NCBI GenBank assembly: GCA_013393415.1 | Contig: JABXHI010000003.1 | Span: forward strand, 1-41,384 | Reading direction: 5' to 3' | Source of the DNA: Micrococcaceae bacterium | Lineage (GTDB): Bacteria; Actinomycetota; Actinomycetes; Actinomycetales; Micrococcaceae | DNA length: 41,384 nucleotides | Shown: positions 29,746 to 37,144 of the stretch, piece after piece | How positions within the stretch are numbered: position 1 is the first letter of the stretch | Layout: every line of letters starts with the position of its first letter | Made by a program: the position numbers and the translations under genes | Notes under the pieces: generated by a model | The model's input: only the letters and a program-made list of their open reading frames with translations | Databases searched by the model: none | What the model was told of the DNA's origin: nothing

Positions 29746-30159
29746 GTGCAAACGGTTTCTACTGGACCTCAAGAAGGGTTAACAAGAGCTAGGCGCTCTA
29801 GGCTTCGCGATAATCTAATTATCGTAATCATCGCAGCGGTGCTAGGGATGCTCGCAATCCCTACAGCCTCACATGCTGCCATGTATACCTATCAGAGCGG
29901 CCCCTTGCCTGGCGACACTCCTAAAATGAGCCCCCTCTACACCAACATGATAGGTGCTCAAGGCTGGGCTGTAACCGCCAGAGAATATGAAATACGTAAC
30001 ATCGAGAGGAGCCTGGTGCTTATAAGTGTCGGGAGAGCAACCAATGCTGAGGTGGTTAACTTCGGTCACCGTGCTACAGATGGTTACTCGATATGCAGGT
30101 GGGGACTCTCTCAAGATACAAATGTAAATGTAGGCACGACATGTCGGGTGGAACGATGA
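29746..30159 (+). CDS. small secreted protein, 137 aa
   Basis: A basic N terminus (RARRSRLRDN) and hydrophobic core (LIIVIIAAVLGMLAIPTA) end at SHA-A, a clear signal peptide cleaved near residue 45. The mature part (about 92 aa) has two Cys (C-R-W and T-C-R-V) able to form one disulfide, and a TAREYEIRNIERSLVLISVG strand region. No family recognised; the size and arrangement allow a toxin or bacteriocin-like role, without proof. It is coupled (ATGA) to the following secreted protein. Confidence 0.65.
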   Translation: MQTVSTGPQEGLTRARRSRLRDNLIIVIIAAVLGMLAIPTASHAAMYTYQSGPLPGDTPKMSPLYTNMIGAQGWAVTAREYEIRNIERSLVLISVGRATNAEVVNFGHRATDGYSICRWGLSQDTNVNVGTTCRVER

Positions 30160-30923
30160 AAAGCAACCTTGGATTCAAACCGTCAAGGCAACACCCTGTT
30201 GTTCGCAATGCAATAGTTGGCACCGCAGTATGTGGTGTAGCGGTATTAGTAGGGTCCGGTGTAGGTATTGCCAACACTTTTGAAGAGCCTAAACCGCCAA
30301 TCCCAACTTCTGATATGAAACCCTCTGAAGTAATTTCGGCCTTGGATAACAACTCTCTTGAAGGTAGCTCTTTCGAGGATTCTTCTGCATTATCAGCTAT
30401 CAAAAACGAAGAACACATCGATCTTACAGAATATGGTGTTGGGGGAATTGATGAAACAGCAATAGTTGAACTAGGAGCCCAAGACGGTATTCACTATCTC
30501 GCTGGAACAGACAGTGTGTTGAATATCTGCTCGTTGATCTACATTGCTGAGACTGGCTTTTTAGGATCAGCCTGCAACACACCAGAAAAGGTAGAGCAGA
30601 CTGGACTTTACTTTGGTGCTGCGGATCATTCAGGTAAGGAAGTGATTGATGTTACTACGGTTCTTCTTCCTGACTCCGCGGTTGTTGATTCGCAAAGCGT
30701 AGTGGAATCTAGCGGTTCCGCAAATGATCATACTTCTCGGCAAAGTGAAGCATGGAGTGCCGTATCTACAAACCTAGCAGTAGCTGACACAAATAACATT
30801 GAGGCACAACGCTCGTATACTTTCCCTCGCCTGAGCCAAGCGGACGGTGACGACATTGTGTTAGAACTCGAATTGATTGATGAAGAATTGTCGGAAGAGG
30901 AAATGAAAGAACTCATACCTTAG
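30156..30923 (+). CDS. secreted or membrane-anchored acidic protein, 255 aa
   Basis: After a basic start (KPSRQHPVVRN) a hydrophobic segment, AIVGTAVCGVAVLVGSGVGI, acts as signal or anchor. The exterior part has a segment DGIHYLAGTDSVLNICSLIY followed by GFLGSACNTPE, resembling the LCLLI ... C stretch of the lipoprotein at 31020-31454. It ends in a Glu-rich helix (ELELIDEELSEEEMKELI). ATG 30156 overlaps the stop of the preceding gene. Function unknown; probably acts with that secreted partner. Confidence 0.65.
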   Translation: MKSNLGFKPSRQHPVVRNAIVGTAVCGVAVLVGSGVGIANTFEEPKPPIPTSDMKPSEVISALDNNSLEGSSFEDSSALSAIKNEEHIDLTEYGVGGIDETAIVELGAQDGIHYLAGTDSVLNICSLIYIAETGFLGSACNTPEKVEQTGLYFGAADHSGKEVIDVTTVLLPDSAVVDSQSVVESSGSANDHTSRQSEAWSAVSTNLAVADTNNIEAQRSYTFPRLSQADGDDIVLELELIDEELSEEEMKELIP

Positions 30924-30932
30924 GCCGAAGAC

Positions 30933-30980
30933 TAGACCCCATCGGAGCTTTCCAGCAGATGATGGGGTCTAGCTATTTTT
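30933..30980 (+). terminator. Rho-independent terminator
   Basis: TAGACCCCATC (30933-30943) and GATGGGGTCTA (30961-30971) form a perfect 11-bp stem followed by GCTATTTTT. It ends the secreted-protein operon. Confidence 0.85.
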
Positions 30981-31019
30981 GTAGGCGAGGCTTCTTGCGA
31001 CACCAAAACTTACGGTCGT

Positions 31020-31454
31020 TCAGTAAGTCTTAACTCTAAGATTAGGTGCTAGTTTTTCCCAAGCATCGGTCTCTTCCGCTTCGCCTTCAAAATAGTATTG
31101 AGCTCTGACGCCTTGAACACCTATATCAATGATCGGCCCCTCCCCACAGCTTTCAGTAGCGGTTATATCATCTTCTACAATGAGTAAGCACAAGTCACCT
31201 TGGCTATCTGCGGAGGAGGAGGGCTGGGCGATGAAGAATTCAAAATTATCATATGTAGATAGATTTCGTGTTGTTTCAGGATTAGCTGCAAATGTCTCAG
31301 CGGTTGCTGGGAGCTCATCATCTGCACTGCGATCTTGATCAAAAGGATTCTCACTCGTCGAGCAGCCAGCAACAAATGTCGCTATAAAACAGATGGTGGC
31401 AGCAACCACGGTCTTAGGGCCTAACTTGTTGTCCTGGATGAGTATCTTTTTCAC
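31020..31454 (-). CDS. lipoprotein, 144 aa
   Basis: A signal segment (KTVVAATICFIATF) ends in the lipobox VAGC (Cys at about residue 30). The mature domain carries FEFFIAQPSSSADSQGDLCL, LIVEDD and a second Cys (TESCGEG), probably a disulfide-bonded strand pair related to the secreted protein at 30156-30923. The two converge on one terminator region. No octamer or clear ribosome site beyond an A/G-rich stretch is seen. Confidence 0.7.
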   Translation of the reverse strand: MKKILIQDNKLGPKTVVAATICFIATFVAGCSTSENPFDQDRSADDELPATAETFAANPETTRNLSTYDNFEFFIAQPSSSADSQGDLCLLIVEDDITATESCGEGPIIDIGVQGVRAQYYFEGEAEETDAWEKLAPNLRVKTY

Positions 31455-31569
31455 TTGCCCTCAAGCTTTAAATAAATATAGGTGTCATTTGCCACTATCT
31501 AGCGACTATCCTAGTCGATAGCCCTGTTGATGCCGTTCTTTTACCACGCACGAACTTCAGCTACGCTAT

Positions 31570-31638
31570 TTATGCGTCGGCAGCGTCTTGGCTGATCGGC
31601 TCGCTGAGTTGCGTGATGGTTGTGAGAAGTTTGGTCAC
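31570..31638 (-). CDS. 22-residue microprotein A
   Basis: GTG 31638 follows AGGA and opens a 22-codon frame, VTKLLTTITQLSEPISQDA-ADA. It aligns without gaps with microprotein B (34668-34736) over the first 13 residues (LT-[ST]-I-[ST]-x-LSE) and has exactly the same length. Both lie 33-34 nt behind a predicted octamer start. It has an amphipathic helix character. No gene follows on this strand until the lipoprotein. Confidence 0.5.
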   Translation of the reverse strand: MTKLLTTITQLSEPISQDAADA

Positions 31639-31681
31639 CGTGTGATCCTAGTGTGGGGTCAAGATGTCGTCTGGCCCCACA

Positions 31682-31689
31682 GTGTCCGG
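31682..31689 (-). promoter_or_regulatory. CCGGACAC octamer, leadered class
   Basis: Spacer TGTGGGGCC, predicted start A31672. The only open frame it can serve is microprotein A. Confidence 0.55.
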
Positions 31690-31743
31690 CATCTGGCGCT
31701 GGTGTTGTTGCAGATGGGACACCAGTTATTCAGAACATAGCAA

Positions 31744-31778
31744 ACCGCCTCGGCTCCCATGATGAGAACCGAGGTGGT
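31744..31778 (-). terminator. hairpin terminator
   Basis: ACCGCCTCGG / CCGAGGTGGT (one G-U pair, 15-nt loop) lies 15 nt beyond the stop of the 245-aa gene; TTTGC follows on the minus strand. Confidence 0.65.
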
Positions 31779-31792
31779 ATCCGAAGGGTCTG

Positions 31793-32530
31793 TTATGGCT
31801 TGCCTTTGGCGATGCCCAGTTCGTCGCGTGCCGCCGCCATTCGCTCTTGCAAATCCCGGAATGCTTCGCGGTTGAGCTGAATTTTGCCTTCGCGCCCGTT
31901 GCCATCAGATGACAGTTCAGTGTGTCCACTGGTCATGCTGAAGTTTGGCAGTTCTTCACGGATGGAGTTCTCCATCCGCCTGGCCCGGACTTCGCTTTCC
32001 AGATCGTAGGCGTAATCTTCTACCAGGCCGTCGTCGTAGTCGAAGTGTTCGGTCGTCATGCCAACGGTAGCTTTGATGCCGTTGACCGCACCGTAGACTT
32101 TCAGTTCACCTTCGTTGTCCTGATAGAGCTTGCTAGCGATGTCTTTGACATGCTTGGTATCTCCGGCGTACCAGAGCTTCAGTGGCTCACCGTCATGATC
32201 GGTGAAGCCTTCATCTGCGGCCTGCTCTTGTAGGCGGTTGATGAGGTTTTTGGCGAATTCGTCAGCAAAATCTCGCCGGTCCCGCTCATCTGGCTGCTCG
32301 GGGTTCGGTGTTTTCTTGGCGTCGTGAGCTTGCAACTGCTCGCGTATGGAGTCGTCCAGATCAGGGTCGTCAGTGAAGTACAGCGCCCTGGTGTTATCTC
32401 GCAGCGCGGCGATTGCATCGGCTTCAGAGTGTGCTCCCCCGTCGAGCCGGTGGGTGAATTCGTAGTATTCGCCGGTGCTGCCAAATGAGTCGCCCTGATT
32501 GGTCTGCTGCTTTTGTTCGTGCTGCGTCAT
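31793..32530 (-). CDS. tagged protein with repeated C-terminal domain, 245 aa
   Basis: The tag is diverged (EQKQQTNQGDSFGSTGEYYE, then GAHSEADA). The last 165 residues are a close paralogue of the end of the 372-aa protein at 35997-37115: shared blocks DEGFTD, GEPLKLWYA, YDLESEVRARRMENSIREEL, GREGKIQLNREA and ERMAAARDELGIAKGKP. The domain is unknown to me. AGGAG lies 9 nt before ATG 32530, after a 36-nt leader. Confidence 0.7.
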   Translation of the reverse strand: MTQHEQKQQTNQGDSFGSTGEYYEFTHRLDGGAHSEADAIAALRDNTRALYFTDDPDLDDSIREQLQAHDAKKTPNPEQPDERDRRDFADEFAKNLINRLQEQAADEGFTDHDGEPLKLWYAGDTKHVKDIASKLYQDNEGELKVYGAVNGIKATVGMTTEHFDYDDGLVEDYAYDLESEVRARRMENSIREELPNFSMTSGHTELSSDGNGREGKIQLNREAFRDLQERMAAARDELGIAKGKP

Positions 32531-32575
32531 CGGGATGCTCCTGCTGTGGGGCCGAATTGTTGATCTACCTTCACC

Positions 32576-32583
32576 GTGTCCGG
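32576..32583 (-). promoter_or_regulatory. CCGGACAC octamer, leadered class
   Basis: Spacer GGTGAAGGT, predicted start A32566. The spacer differs from that of the leaderless gene at 32985 by only two bases. Confidence 0.55.
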
Positions 32584-32646
32584 CAAATTAGCAGCCCAAC
32601 GCCCGAGGATCGGTCGTTGCTTCAGAATGTCCCCCTGGCCAGCGGT

Positions 32647-32985
32647 TCAGGCATCAAGTGAGGCCGGGACATCAATGGCGGTCAGCAAAGCTGCGATGGT
32701 TCTGCGTCCGGCGTGCGCTGCAAACATGCTGTGGAATCCCAGCCAACCGCATGTGCATGTAGTACGCCTATTGGAGCGGTGCGCGACAGTATGCTGATTA
32801 TGGGACTGGTGAACCACAACGGCATACTCATCGGATTCGTGCAGTGCGCGACTGACCTTGTACCAGATATCGGCTGGCAGTCCGTCGATGTTCTCGGAGT
32901 GCAGCGGGGTTTCAGGGTCACCGGCAACCGCTGCCTCGTAGGATTCGGCCTCGGCGTTAATGATGTCGATCATAGGGTTCGTCAT
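32647..32985 (-). CDS. small protein with C-T-C-G-W motif, 112 aa
   Basis: The middle holds VVVHQSHNQHTVAHRSNRRT, then TCTCGWLGFHSMFAAHAGR. The combination of C-x-C with several His residues is like a one-half zinc site seen in small actinobacterial plasmid proteins. The C terminus is helical and hydrophobic. ATG 32985 is 9 nt from an octamer (spacer GGTGAAACC). No known family is claimed. Confidence 0.65.
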   Translation of the reverse strand: MTNPMIDIINAEAESYEAAVAGDPETPLHSENIDGLPADIWYKVSRALHESDEYAVVVHQSHNQHTVAHRSNRRTTCTCGWLGFHSMFAAHAGRRTIAALLTAIDVPASLDA

Positions 32986-32994
32986 GGTTTCACC

Positions 32995-33002
32995 GTGTCC
33001 GG
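32995..33002 (-). promoter_or_regulatory. CCGGACAC octamer, leaderless class
   Basis: Spacer GGTGAAACC, ATG 32985. It lies 4 nt beyond the stop of the helix-turn-helix gene. Confidence 0.65.
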
Positions 33003-33005
33003 CGG

Positions 33006-33359
33006 TTAGCTCGACGAGCTGTTCAGATGGTTTTTCACCGCAAGATACCAGCGCTGGACCGTCCCGGCATCAATCTCCAGCCATTGACCAATTTCGTTGT
33101 AACTGTAATCTCGTTCGACACATATGCGGATGAATTCAACGGTGAGCGTTCTGGCATCTTCAGACAGTGCTCGGATGTCGTGCGCGACGGCCCTCATCCG
33201 ACCTTTAGCGGTGCCTGTAGTCAGACCATCGATGTCTGCGCTTGCCGAGTTCAGAGTGTCAGCGACAGCGAGTGTGCGTCTGACAGCGTCGCTCCAGGTC
33301 GATGACGAGACGTTTTCCGCCCAGATGTCGGTGGTCGATCTTCTTGATTGTTTGGTCAT
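33006..33359 (-). CDS. helix-turn-helix protein, 117 aa
   Basis: The C-terminal third contains DYSYNEIGQWLEIDAGTVQRW, a clear helix-turn-helix with the turn at about residue 95, similar to region 4-like or Xre-like DNA-binding units. The preceding helical part (AVAHDIRALSEDARTLTVEF) may dimerise. ATG 33359 overlaps the TGA of the upstream gene, so it is the third cistron of an operon starting at 34664 or at the microprotein. It could regulate this operon. Confidence 0.65.
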   Translation of the reverse strand: MTKQSRRSTTDIWAENVSSSTWSDAVRRTLAVADTLNSASADIDGLTTGTAKGRMRAVAHDIRALSEDARTLTVEFIRICVERDYSYNEIGQWLEIDAGTVQRWYLAVKNHLNSSSS

Positions 33360-33700
33360 TTCTTCCAACCCTCGATGCTCCGGTACACAACTTCTAATCC
33401 CACCCGGTACGCCGCCCCAATCCCCTGCCGCATACCGCCACTGATCCCCAGGTCTTGATACACCACGCTGTAATCGGCACGTTGCATCCAGGCGAACCCC
33501 GCTGCGATCCCCTGGGCGCGCTGCTCATCCATCTCGTCGTCCAACACGCCGGGTTGTGTGTAGAGCAGGTGGCTGGCAAAGGGTGCCTCGCCGCGTTTCA
33601 GCGCGTCTGCCAGGGCTTCCCGAGCGTAGTCCAAGTTTCGCTGTTGGAGGGCTGCTGTGGGGGCAGCAAACGGCGATTCGACAATAACCAACTTAGGCAT
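33356..33700 (-). CDS. DUF7768-type nucleotide-binding-like protein, 114 aa
   Basis: The sequence has the complete pattern of a small phage/plasmid family that I recall as DUF7768: KLVIVESPFAAPTAA at the start, YAREALADALKRGEAPFASH, LLYTQPGVLDD, ERAQGI-type (EQRAQGIAAGFAWM), VVYQDLGISGGM and VVYRSIEGW. Its fold is probably like nucleoside 2-deoxyribosyltransferases, but activity is unknown. ATG 33700 overlaps the upstream gene by 8 nt. Confidence 0.75.
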   Translation of the reverse strand: MPKLVIVESPFAAPTAALQQRNLDYAREALADALKRGEAPFASHLLYTQPGVLDDEMDEQRAQGIAAGFAWMQRADYSVVYQDLGISGGMRQGIGAAYRVGLEVVYRSIEGWKK

Positions 33701-34664
33701 AGGATCGCTCCATGATTTGCACTTCACCGTCACCGGCGATGCGATAGGCCGGGAAATGGACATCAGCTACCACCGTGATGCGCCGGAAAATAGTTGCCTC
33801 GTTCAACGTCCGTCCAATCAGTGGTTCACCATTAAAGCTGTGGCGAAATGCCAGACCTTGAGCGACCTCAAAACAGTGTGCCCCGTCATCGACAGTGATA
33901 TCGCCGCGGTGTGCAGCATAGAAATCTTTGGCTAGTGCGATGACTCTGCGGCGGTTGGAGTCCGTCATATACGGCTCAGTCCAGTCACCATCCCCGTTGC
34001 TCGTGCCGTTGTTCCAGCTAGCATCAGCGAGGCTATCAAGCAGCGAGCCAATGTACTCTCTAGCAAACTCTTGCTGCTGCCCAATATCAAGCTCACCGGT
34101 GGCGTTCAGCTCGGTGGCATCGTGCGTTTGCAACAGCGTTTCAATTTCTCTGTGGAGTCGTGCAGAATCGTTGACAACATGCAGGCCATTGCCGACATCA
34201 AGGCGCTCGATGATTTGAGCATAAGACACTGGTGTGTGCACCGGAATAACCTGGCGATACCCAATCTTCGTGCCAGAAAATGTCTCGGATAACGCACCGG
34301 GAATATGGCGCTGCACCACAGCATCGATCAAATGCAGCCGGGTGTCCCGGTATGCGCAGACATCGGAGATCGGCCAATCAAAGTCGGCCACTGGCAGCGC
34401 GTTGAAGAAGTCGGCGGAGGCTTGGACATCCAGAGCGTATCGTCCTTCGACCCGGATGATCGTTACGCCATCCAGCCGGTCATTGAGTCGTGCCGCTACC
34501 TTGCCTGGCAACCGATGCAAGGGAACATCGTGACGTTGGCCGTCTTGAAATTCGATGGCTTCGGTCGGCAAGGTGCCGCCTTTGACCGGGGTTGGCTCAG
34601 TGTGGAAATGGTCGTGGAGATAGCCTTTGATCGCTTTGCCGGCGAGAAAATCTGAGTAGCGCAA
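33693..34664 (-). CDS. hypothetical protein, 323 aa
   Basis: No family recognised. It has an N-terminal basic-aromatic part, a DVPLHRLPGKVAARLNDRLD segment, a RYRQVIPVHTPVSYAQIIER-like middle (YRQVIPVHTPVSY) and an acidic helical region with LDIGQQQEFAREYIGSLLDS, and ends FPAYRIAGDGEVQIMERSY. The middle resembles DUF932-type plasmid proteins, which share I-P-V-H-T-x-V-S-Y-like text, at low confidence. The start is TTG 34664, behind GGAGG, 3 nt after the stop of microprotein B, so the two are probably coupled. It heads a three-gene overlapping operon. Confidence 0.6.
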   Translation of the reverse strand: MRYSDFLAGKAIKGYLHDHFHTEPTPVKGGTLPTEAIEFQDGQRHDVPLHRLPGKVAARLNDRLDGVTIIRVEGRYALDVQASADFFNALPVADFDWPISDVCAYRDTRLHLIDAVVQRHIPGALSETFSGTKIGYRQVIPVHTPVSYAQIIERLDVGNGLHVVNDSARLHREIETLLQTHDATELNATGELDIGQQQEFAREYIGSLLDSLADASWNNGTSNGDGDWTEPYMTDSNRRRVIALAKDFYAAHRGDITVDDGAHCFEVAQGLAFRHSFNGEPLIGRTLNEATIFRRITVVADVHFPAYRIAGDGEVQIMERSYA

Positions 34665-34667
34665 AAG

Positions 34668-34736
34668 TTACGTGCCCTCCAGAATGTCGTGCATTTGCTC
34701 GGACAGTGGTGAGATGCTGGTAAGAAACGTGGACAT
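34668..34736 (-). CDS. 22-residue microprotein B
   Basis: ATG 34736 follows CAGGAG and opens MSTFLTSISPLSEQMHDILE-GT (22 codons). Length, leader length and the FLTSISPLSE core match microprotein A. It ends 3 nt before the TTG of the 323-aa gene, so it may also serve as a leader that brings ribosomes to that poor start. Confidence 0.55.
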   Translation of the reverse strand: MSTFLTSISPLSEQMHDILEGT

Positions 34737-34778
34737 AGCGGATGGTGCTCCTGGTGAGGCGATTGCTTCTCCTCCACT

Positions 34779-34786
34779 GTGTCCGG
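34779..34786 (-). promoter_or_regulatory. CCGGACAC octamer, leadered class
   Basis: Spacer AGTGGAGGA, predicted start G34769, leader of 33 nt to microprotein B. It would drive the operon down to the helix-turn-helix gene. Confidence 0.55.
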
Positions 34787-34799
34787 CGCCGTCGGATGG

Positions 34800-35864
34800 T
34801 TATATCGGATCAGTGGCAACCGAACCAGGTTCAACATCTTTTTGATGGCGCAGCTGGATTGGGTCACGTCGTGGGCCATCGGCAACCAGATGATGTCCTT
34901 TATCGAATTTGCCCCAGAATTCGTCATCCCAAAACTCTTTACCTTGGCCAGCTAAGCCTTGTTCAGACATGAACGTTTCGGAGATGGAGCCGGTGTCCGT
35001 GATGTTTCGTGCCAGGTCTTCAGCTTTTGATCGAGCATTTTTCACATTGGACGCAGTCGTGACCTGCTTGTGCCGGCTTTCGGCTTCAGTTTCAGAATGG
35101 ACACCATAAGAGTGCACGATCTGCCACGGCTGGTCAGCATCATCGTTTGGCAGCACGATCATTGCCGAGCGGAGTTCGTCTGCGTTGGATTCTCCGGCGC
35201 CGTAATGGTATTCCTGACGGTGGGCGTAGATGCTGTCTGCCTGCTCCAAGGTGTCCCTGTCAAAGGCATCGTGCAGAGATTCGTCGCCGTCCAACAAGTG
35301 ACTCTTGGCGATCTCGCCGGGCTCGGCGCCAACCATCGATTCGGAGTCGATGCGTGATAAGACGTGTTTGCTTTCGCTTCGTGCAACTTCGTCCAGTGCT
35401 AGAGATCGAGTTTCGGCAACGTTGTCGTAAGCACGAGCTTTCGTGCGTTGACGGTCATTACTTAGAGCCGCTTCGACGACTTGGTCGGCTGGTACTTCGC
35501 GGAACTTTATAGGGTTGTTTTCGCTGATGGTCGGATCGAGGTCTTCGATGACCATGTAACCGAGGTTTTTTCGACTGTCGTGGTCGGTCAGACTGACGCG
35601 CAAAATATCTTGGTCAGTGCCTTCAAAGCGAACCGTGCTGGAGCCATTTTCAACATTGTGGTGTGCTTCAAACGTCTTACGACCGGCCATGTCATTGAGC
35701 TCACCGACCAAGGTATCGACCCGAGCTGCATGATCTTTGTCGTAGTTGCCAAAACCTGTGGTCAGATCAACATCTGCCTCGGAGTGGGATTTCGTTGTGT
35801 ACTTGCCATCATTGGTGCGGTTGGACTGCTGGGCGTTCTGGGCGGAGGTCATAGGTTTCGTCAT
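34800..35864 (-). CDS. tagged protein of unknown function, 354 aa
   Basis: Residues 5-34 are a consensus tag (TSAQNAQQSNRT, DGKYTTKSHSEADVDL). The remainder is acidic and mostly helical: VDTLVGELNDMAGRKTFEAH, DILRVSLTDHDSRKNLGYMV, ALDEVARSESKHVLSRIDSE, and a Trp-rich KEFWDDEFWGKF near the end. No enzyme motif or membrane segment. ATG 35864 is 9 nt from an octamer. The DNA of the tag is very similar to that at 20658 and 37115. Confidence 0.7.
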   Translation of the reverse strand: MTKPMTSAQNAQQSNRTNDGKYTTKSHSEADVDLTTGFGNYDKDHAARVDTLVGELNDMAGRKTFEAHHNVENGSSTVRFEGTDQDILRVSLTDHDSRKNLGYMVIEDLDPTISENNPIKFREVPADQVVEAALSNDRQRTKARAYDNVAETRSLALDEVARSESKHVLSRIDSESMVGAEPGEIAKSHLLDGDESLHDAFDRDTLEQADSIYAHRQEYHYGAGESNADELRSAMIVLPNDDADQPWQIVHSYGVHSETEAESRHKQVTTASNVKNARSKAEDLARNITDTGSISETFMSEQGLAGQGKEFWDDEFWGKFDKGHHLVADGPRRDPIQLRHQKDVEPGSVATDPI

Positions 35865-35873
35865 GAGATGTGA

Positions 35874-35881
35874 GTGTCCGG
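35874..35881 (-). promoter_or_regulatory. CCGGACAC octamer, leaderless class
   Basis: Spacer TCACATCTC, ATG 35864. A second-motif copy (35912-35924) and a terminator lie just upstream. Confidence 0.65.
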
Positions 35882-35937
35882 GGTCGGTGTCTCATTCGAG
35901 CGCATACTTGTGGGGACACCAGTATTCAGGACAAGAA

Positions 35938-35979
35938 AATATCCGCCACCGCATCGGTCAACATGCAGCAGCGGATATT
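35938..35979 (-). terminator. hairpin terminator
   Basis: AATATCCGC / GCGGATATT (9 bp, 24-nt loop) followed by TTCTTG on the minus strand, 18 nt beyond the stop of the 372-aa gene. Confidence 0.6.
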
Positions 35980-35996
35980 CAAGCATCAGCTAACGA

Positions 35997-37115
35997 CTAG
36001 GGCTTACCCTTGGCGATGCGCAATTCGTCTCGGGCAGCAGCCATGCGTTCTCGCAGATCGTTTTCGGCGTGTCGGCTGAGCTGGACTTTGCCTTCGCGTC
36101 CGTTGGCGTCATCGGAAAGTTCCAGGTTGATGCCGTTGAGACTGAAATCTGGCAGTTCTTTGCGAATCGAACCTTCCATCCGGGCCGCCAGCACTTCGCC
36201 ATCCAGATCGTCGGCGTAGGATTCTAGGCCGTCAACGTAGCCAAAGTCATCGGTGGTGATACCGACGGCGTGGTTGAAGCCGTTGTCCATGCCGTAGGCG
36301 ATCATGTCGCCCTCGTTGTTGGTATAGAATTCTGCGGCGAATGCCTCGACCTGCTGCTGTGTCCCATCGGCATACCATAGCTCCAGTGGCTCGCCGTTGT
36401 CGTCGGTGAACCCCTCATCATTTGCCTGGTCTTGTAGACGGTCAAGCAGGTTTGCTGAAAAGTTGGTGGCAAATTCTCGCTGGTCGTTATAGTTGGGCTG
36501 CTCCGGATTGGGACGCTTCTTCTTGTCGTGTTCTTCCAGCGCTACGGAAAGCTCCTCATCAAGGTCCTCACTGGTCTTGAATTCAGTGGCCAACGTGGAA
36601 TCGGCAATGGCCTCGTATGCCGCTTCCTGCGACACCGATCCATCCAATGGCTGTTTGAATTCAAAAGACTGACTATCCATGAAAGCGTCCGGGCTGGACG
36701 TCGAGCGGTATTGGTCTGCGACAAAAGTGTTGATGACTTCTTGACGTTGCGCCAGGTAGAGGGCAGATTCTTCGGGGTCCCGGTGATTATAGGGTTCAGG
36801 GACAGCCCCAGAGAAGTCGCGTTCACATACCGCGGTGACAAAGTATTGCCCACTTTCACGGGAGATATATGCCGAATCGATAGCTTCGTCTGGGGACGTG
36901 TCATCGTCCAAGTAGTCATCATCAACAGCTGTGCTGATATTAGCAAGATCGAGGAAATGCACCTCGCCATCTTCCAGCTCGATGACCGGATCGGTGGACT
37001 CTTGAAGTTGAGTCAGGTCAAAGTCGGCTTCGGAATGTGATTTGGTGGTGTATTTGCCATCATGTGTGCGGTTGTTCTGCTGGGCTGATTGGGCGGAAGT
37101 CAGTGGTGTTGTCAT
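35997..37115 (-). CDS. tagged protein with repeated C-terminal domain, 372 aa
   Basis: Residues 5-34 are a full tag (TSAQSAQQNNRT, DGKYTTKSHSEADFDL). Residues 35-200 form a unique acidic region with a VIELEDGEVHFLDLANISTA strand and a QYFVTAVCERDFSG strand. Residues 205-372 are paralogous to the end of the 245-aa protein (shared KRPNPEQPN-like lead, DEGFTDDNGEPLELWYA, ARMEGSIRKELPDFS, GREGKVQL, ERMAAARDELRIAKGKP). ATG 37115 is 9 nt from an octamer. Function unknown. Confidence 0.7.
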   Translation of the reverse strand: MTTPLTSAQSAQQNNRTHDGKYTTKSHSEADFDLTQLQESTDPVIELEDGEVHFLDLANISTAVDDDYLDDDTSPDEAIDSAYISRESGQYFVTAVCERDFSGAVPEPYNHRDPEESALYLAQRQEVINTFVADQYRSTSSPDAFMDSQSFEFKQPLDGSVSQEAAYEAIADSTLATEFKTSEDLDEELSVALEEHDKKKRPNPEQPNYNDQREFATNFSANLLDRLQDQANDEGFTDDNGEPLELWYADGTQQQVEAFAAEFYTNNEGDMIAYGMDNGFNHAVGITTDDFGYVDGLESYADDLDGEVLAARMEGSIRKELPDFSLNGINLELSDDANGREGKVQLSRHAENDLRERMAAARDELRIAKGKP

Positions 37116-37124
37116 GGACAGCTA

Positions 37125-37132
37125 GTGTCCGG
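37125..37132 (-). promoter_or_regulatory. CCGGACAC octamer, leaderless class
   Basis: Spacer TAGCTGTCC, ATG 37115; located 13 nt beyond the stop of the 145-aa gene. Confidence 0.65.
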
Positions 37133-37144
37133 GGCGCCGGCCTT

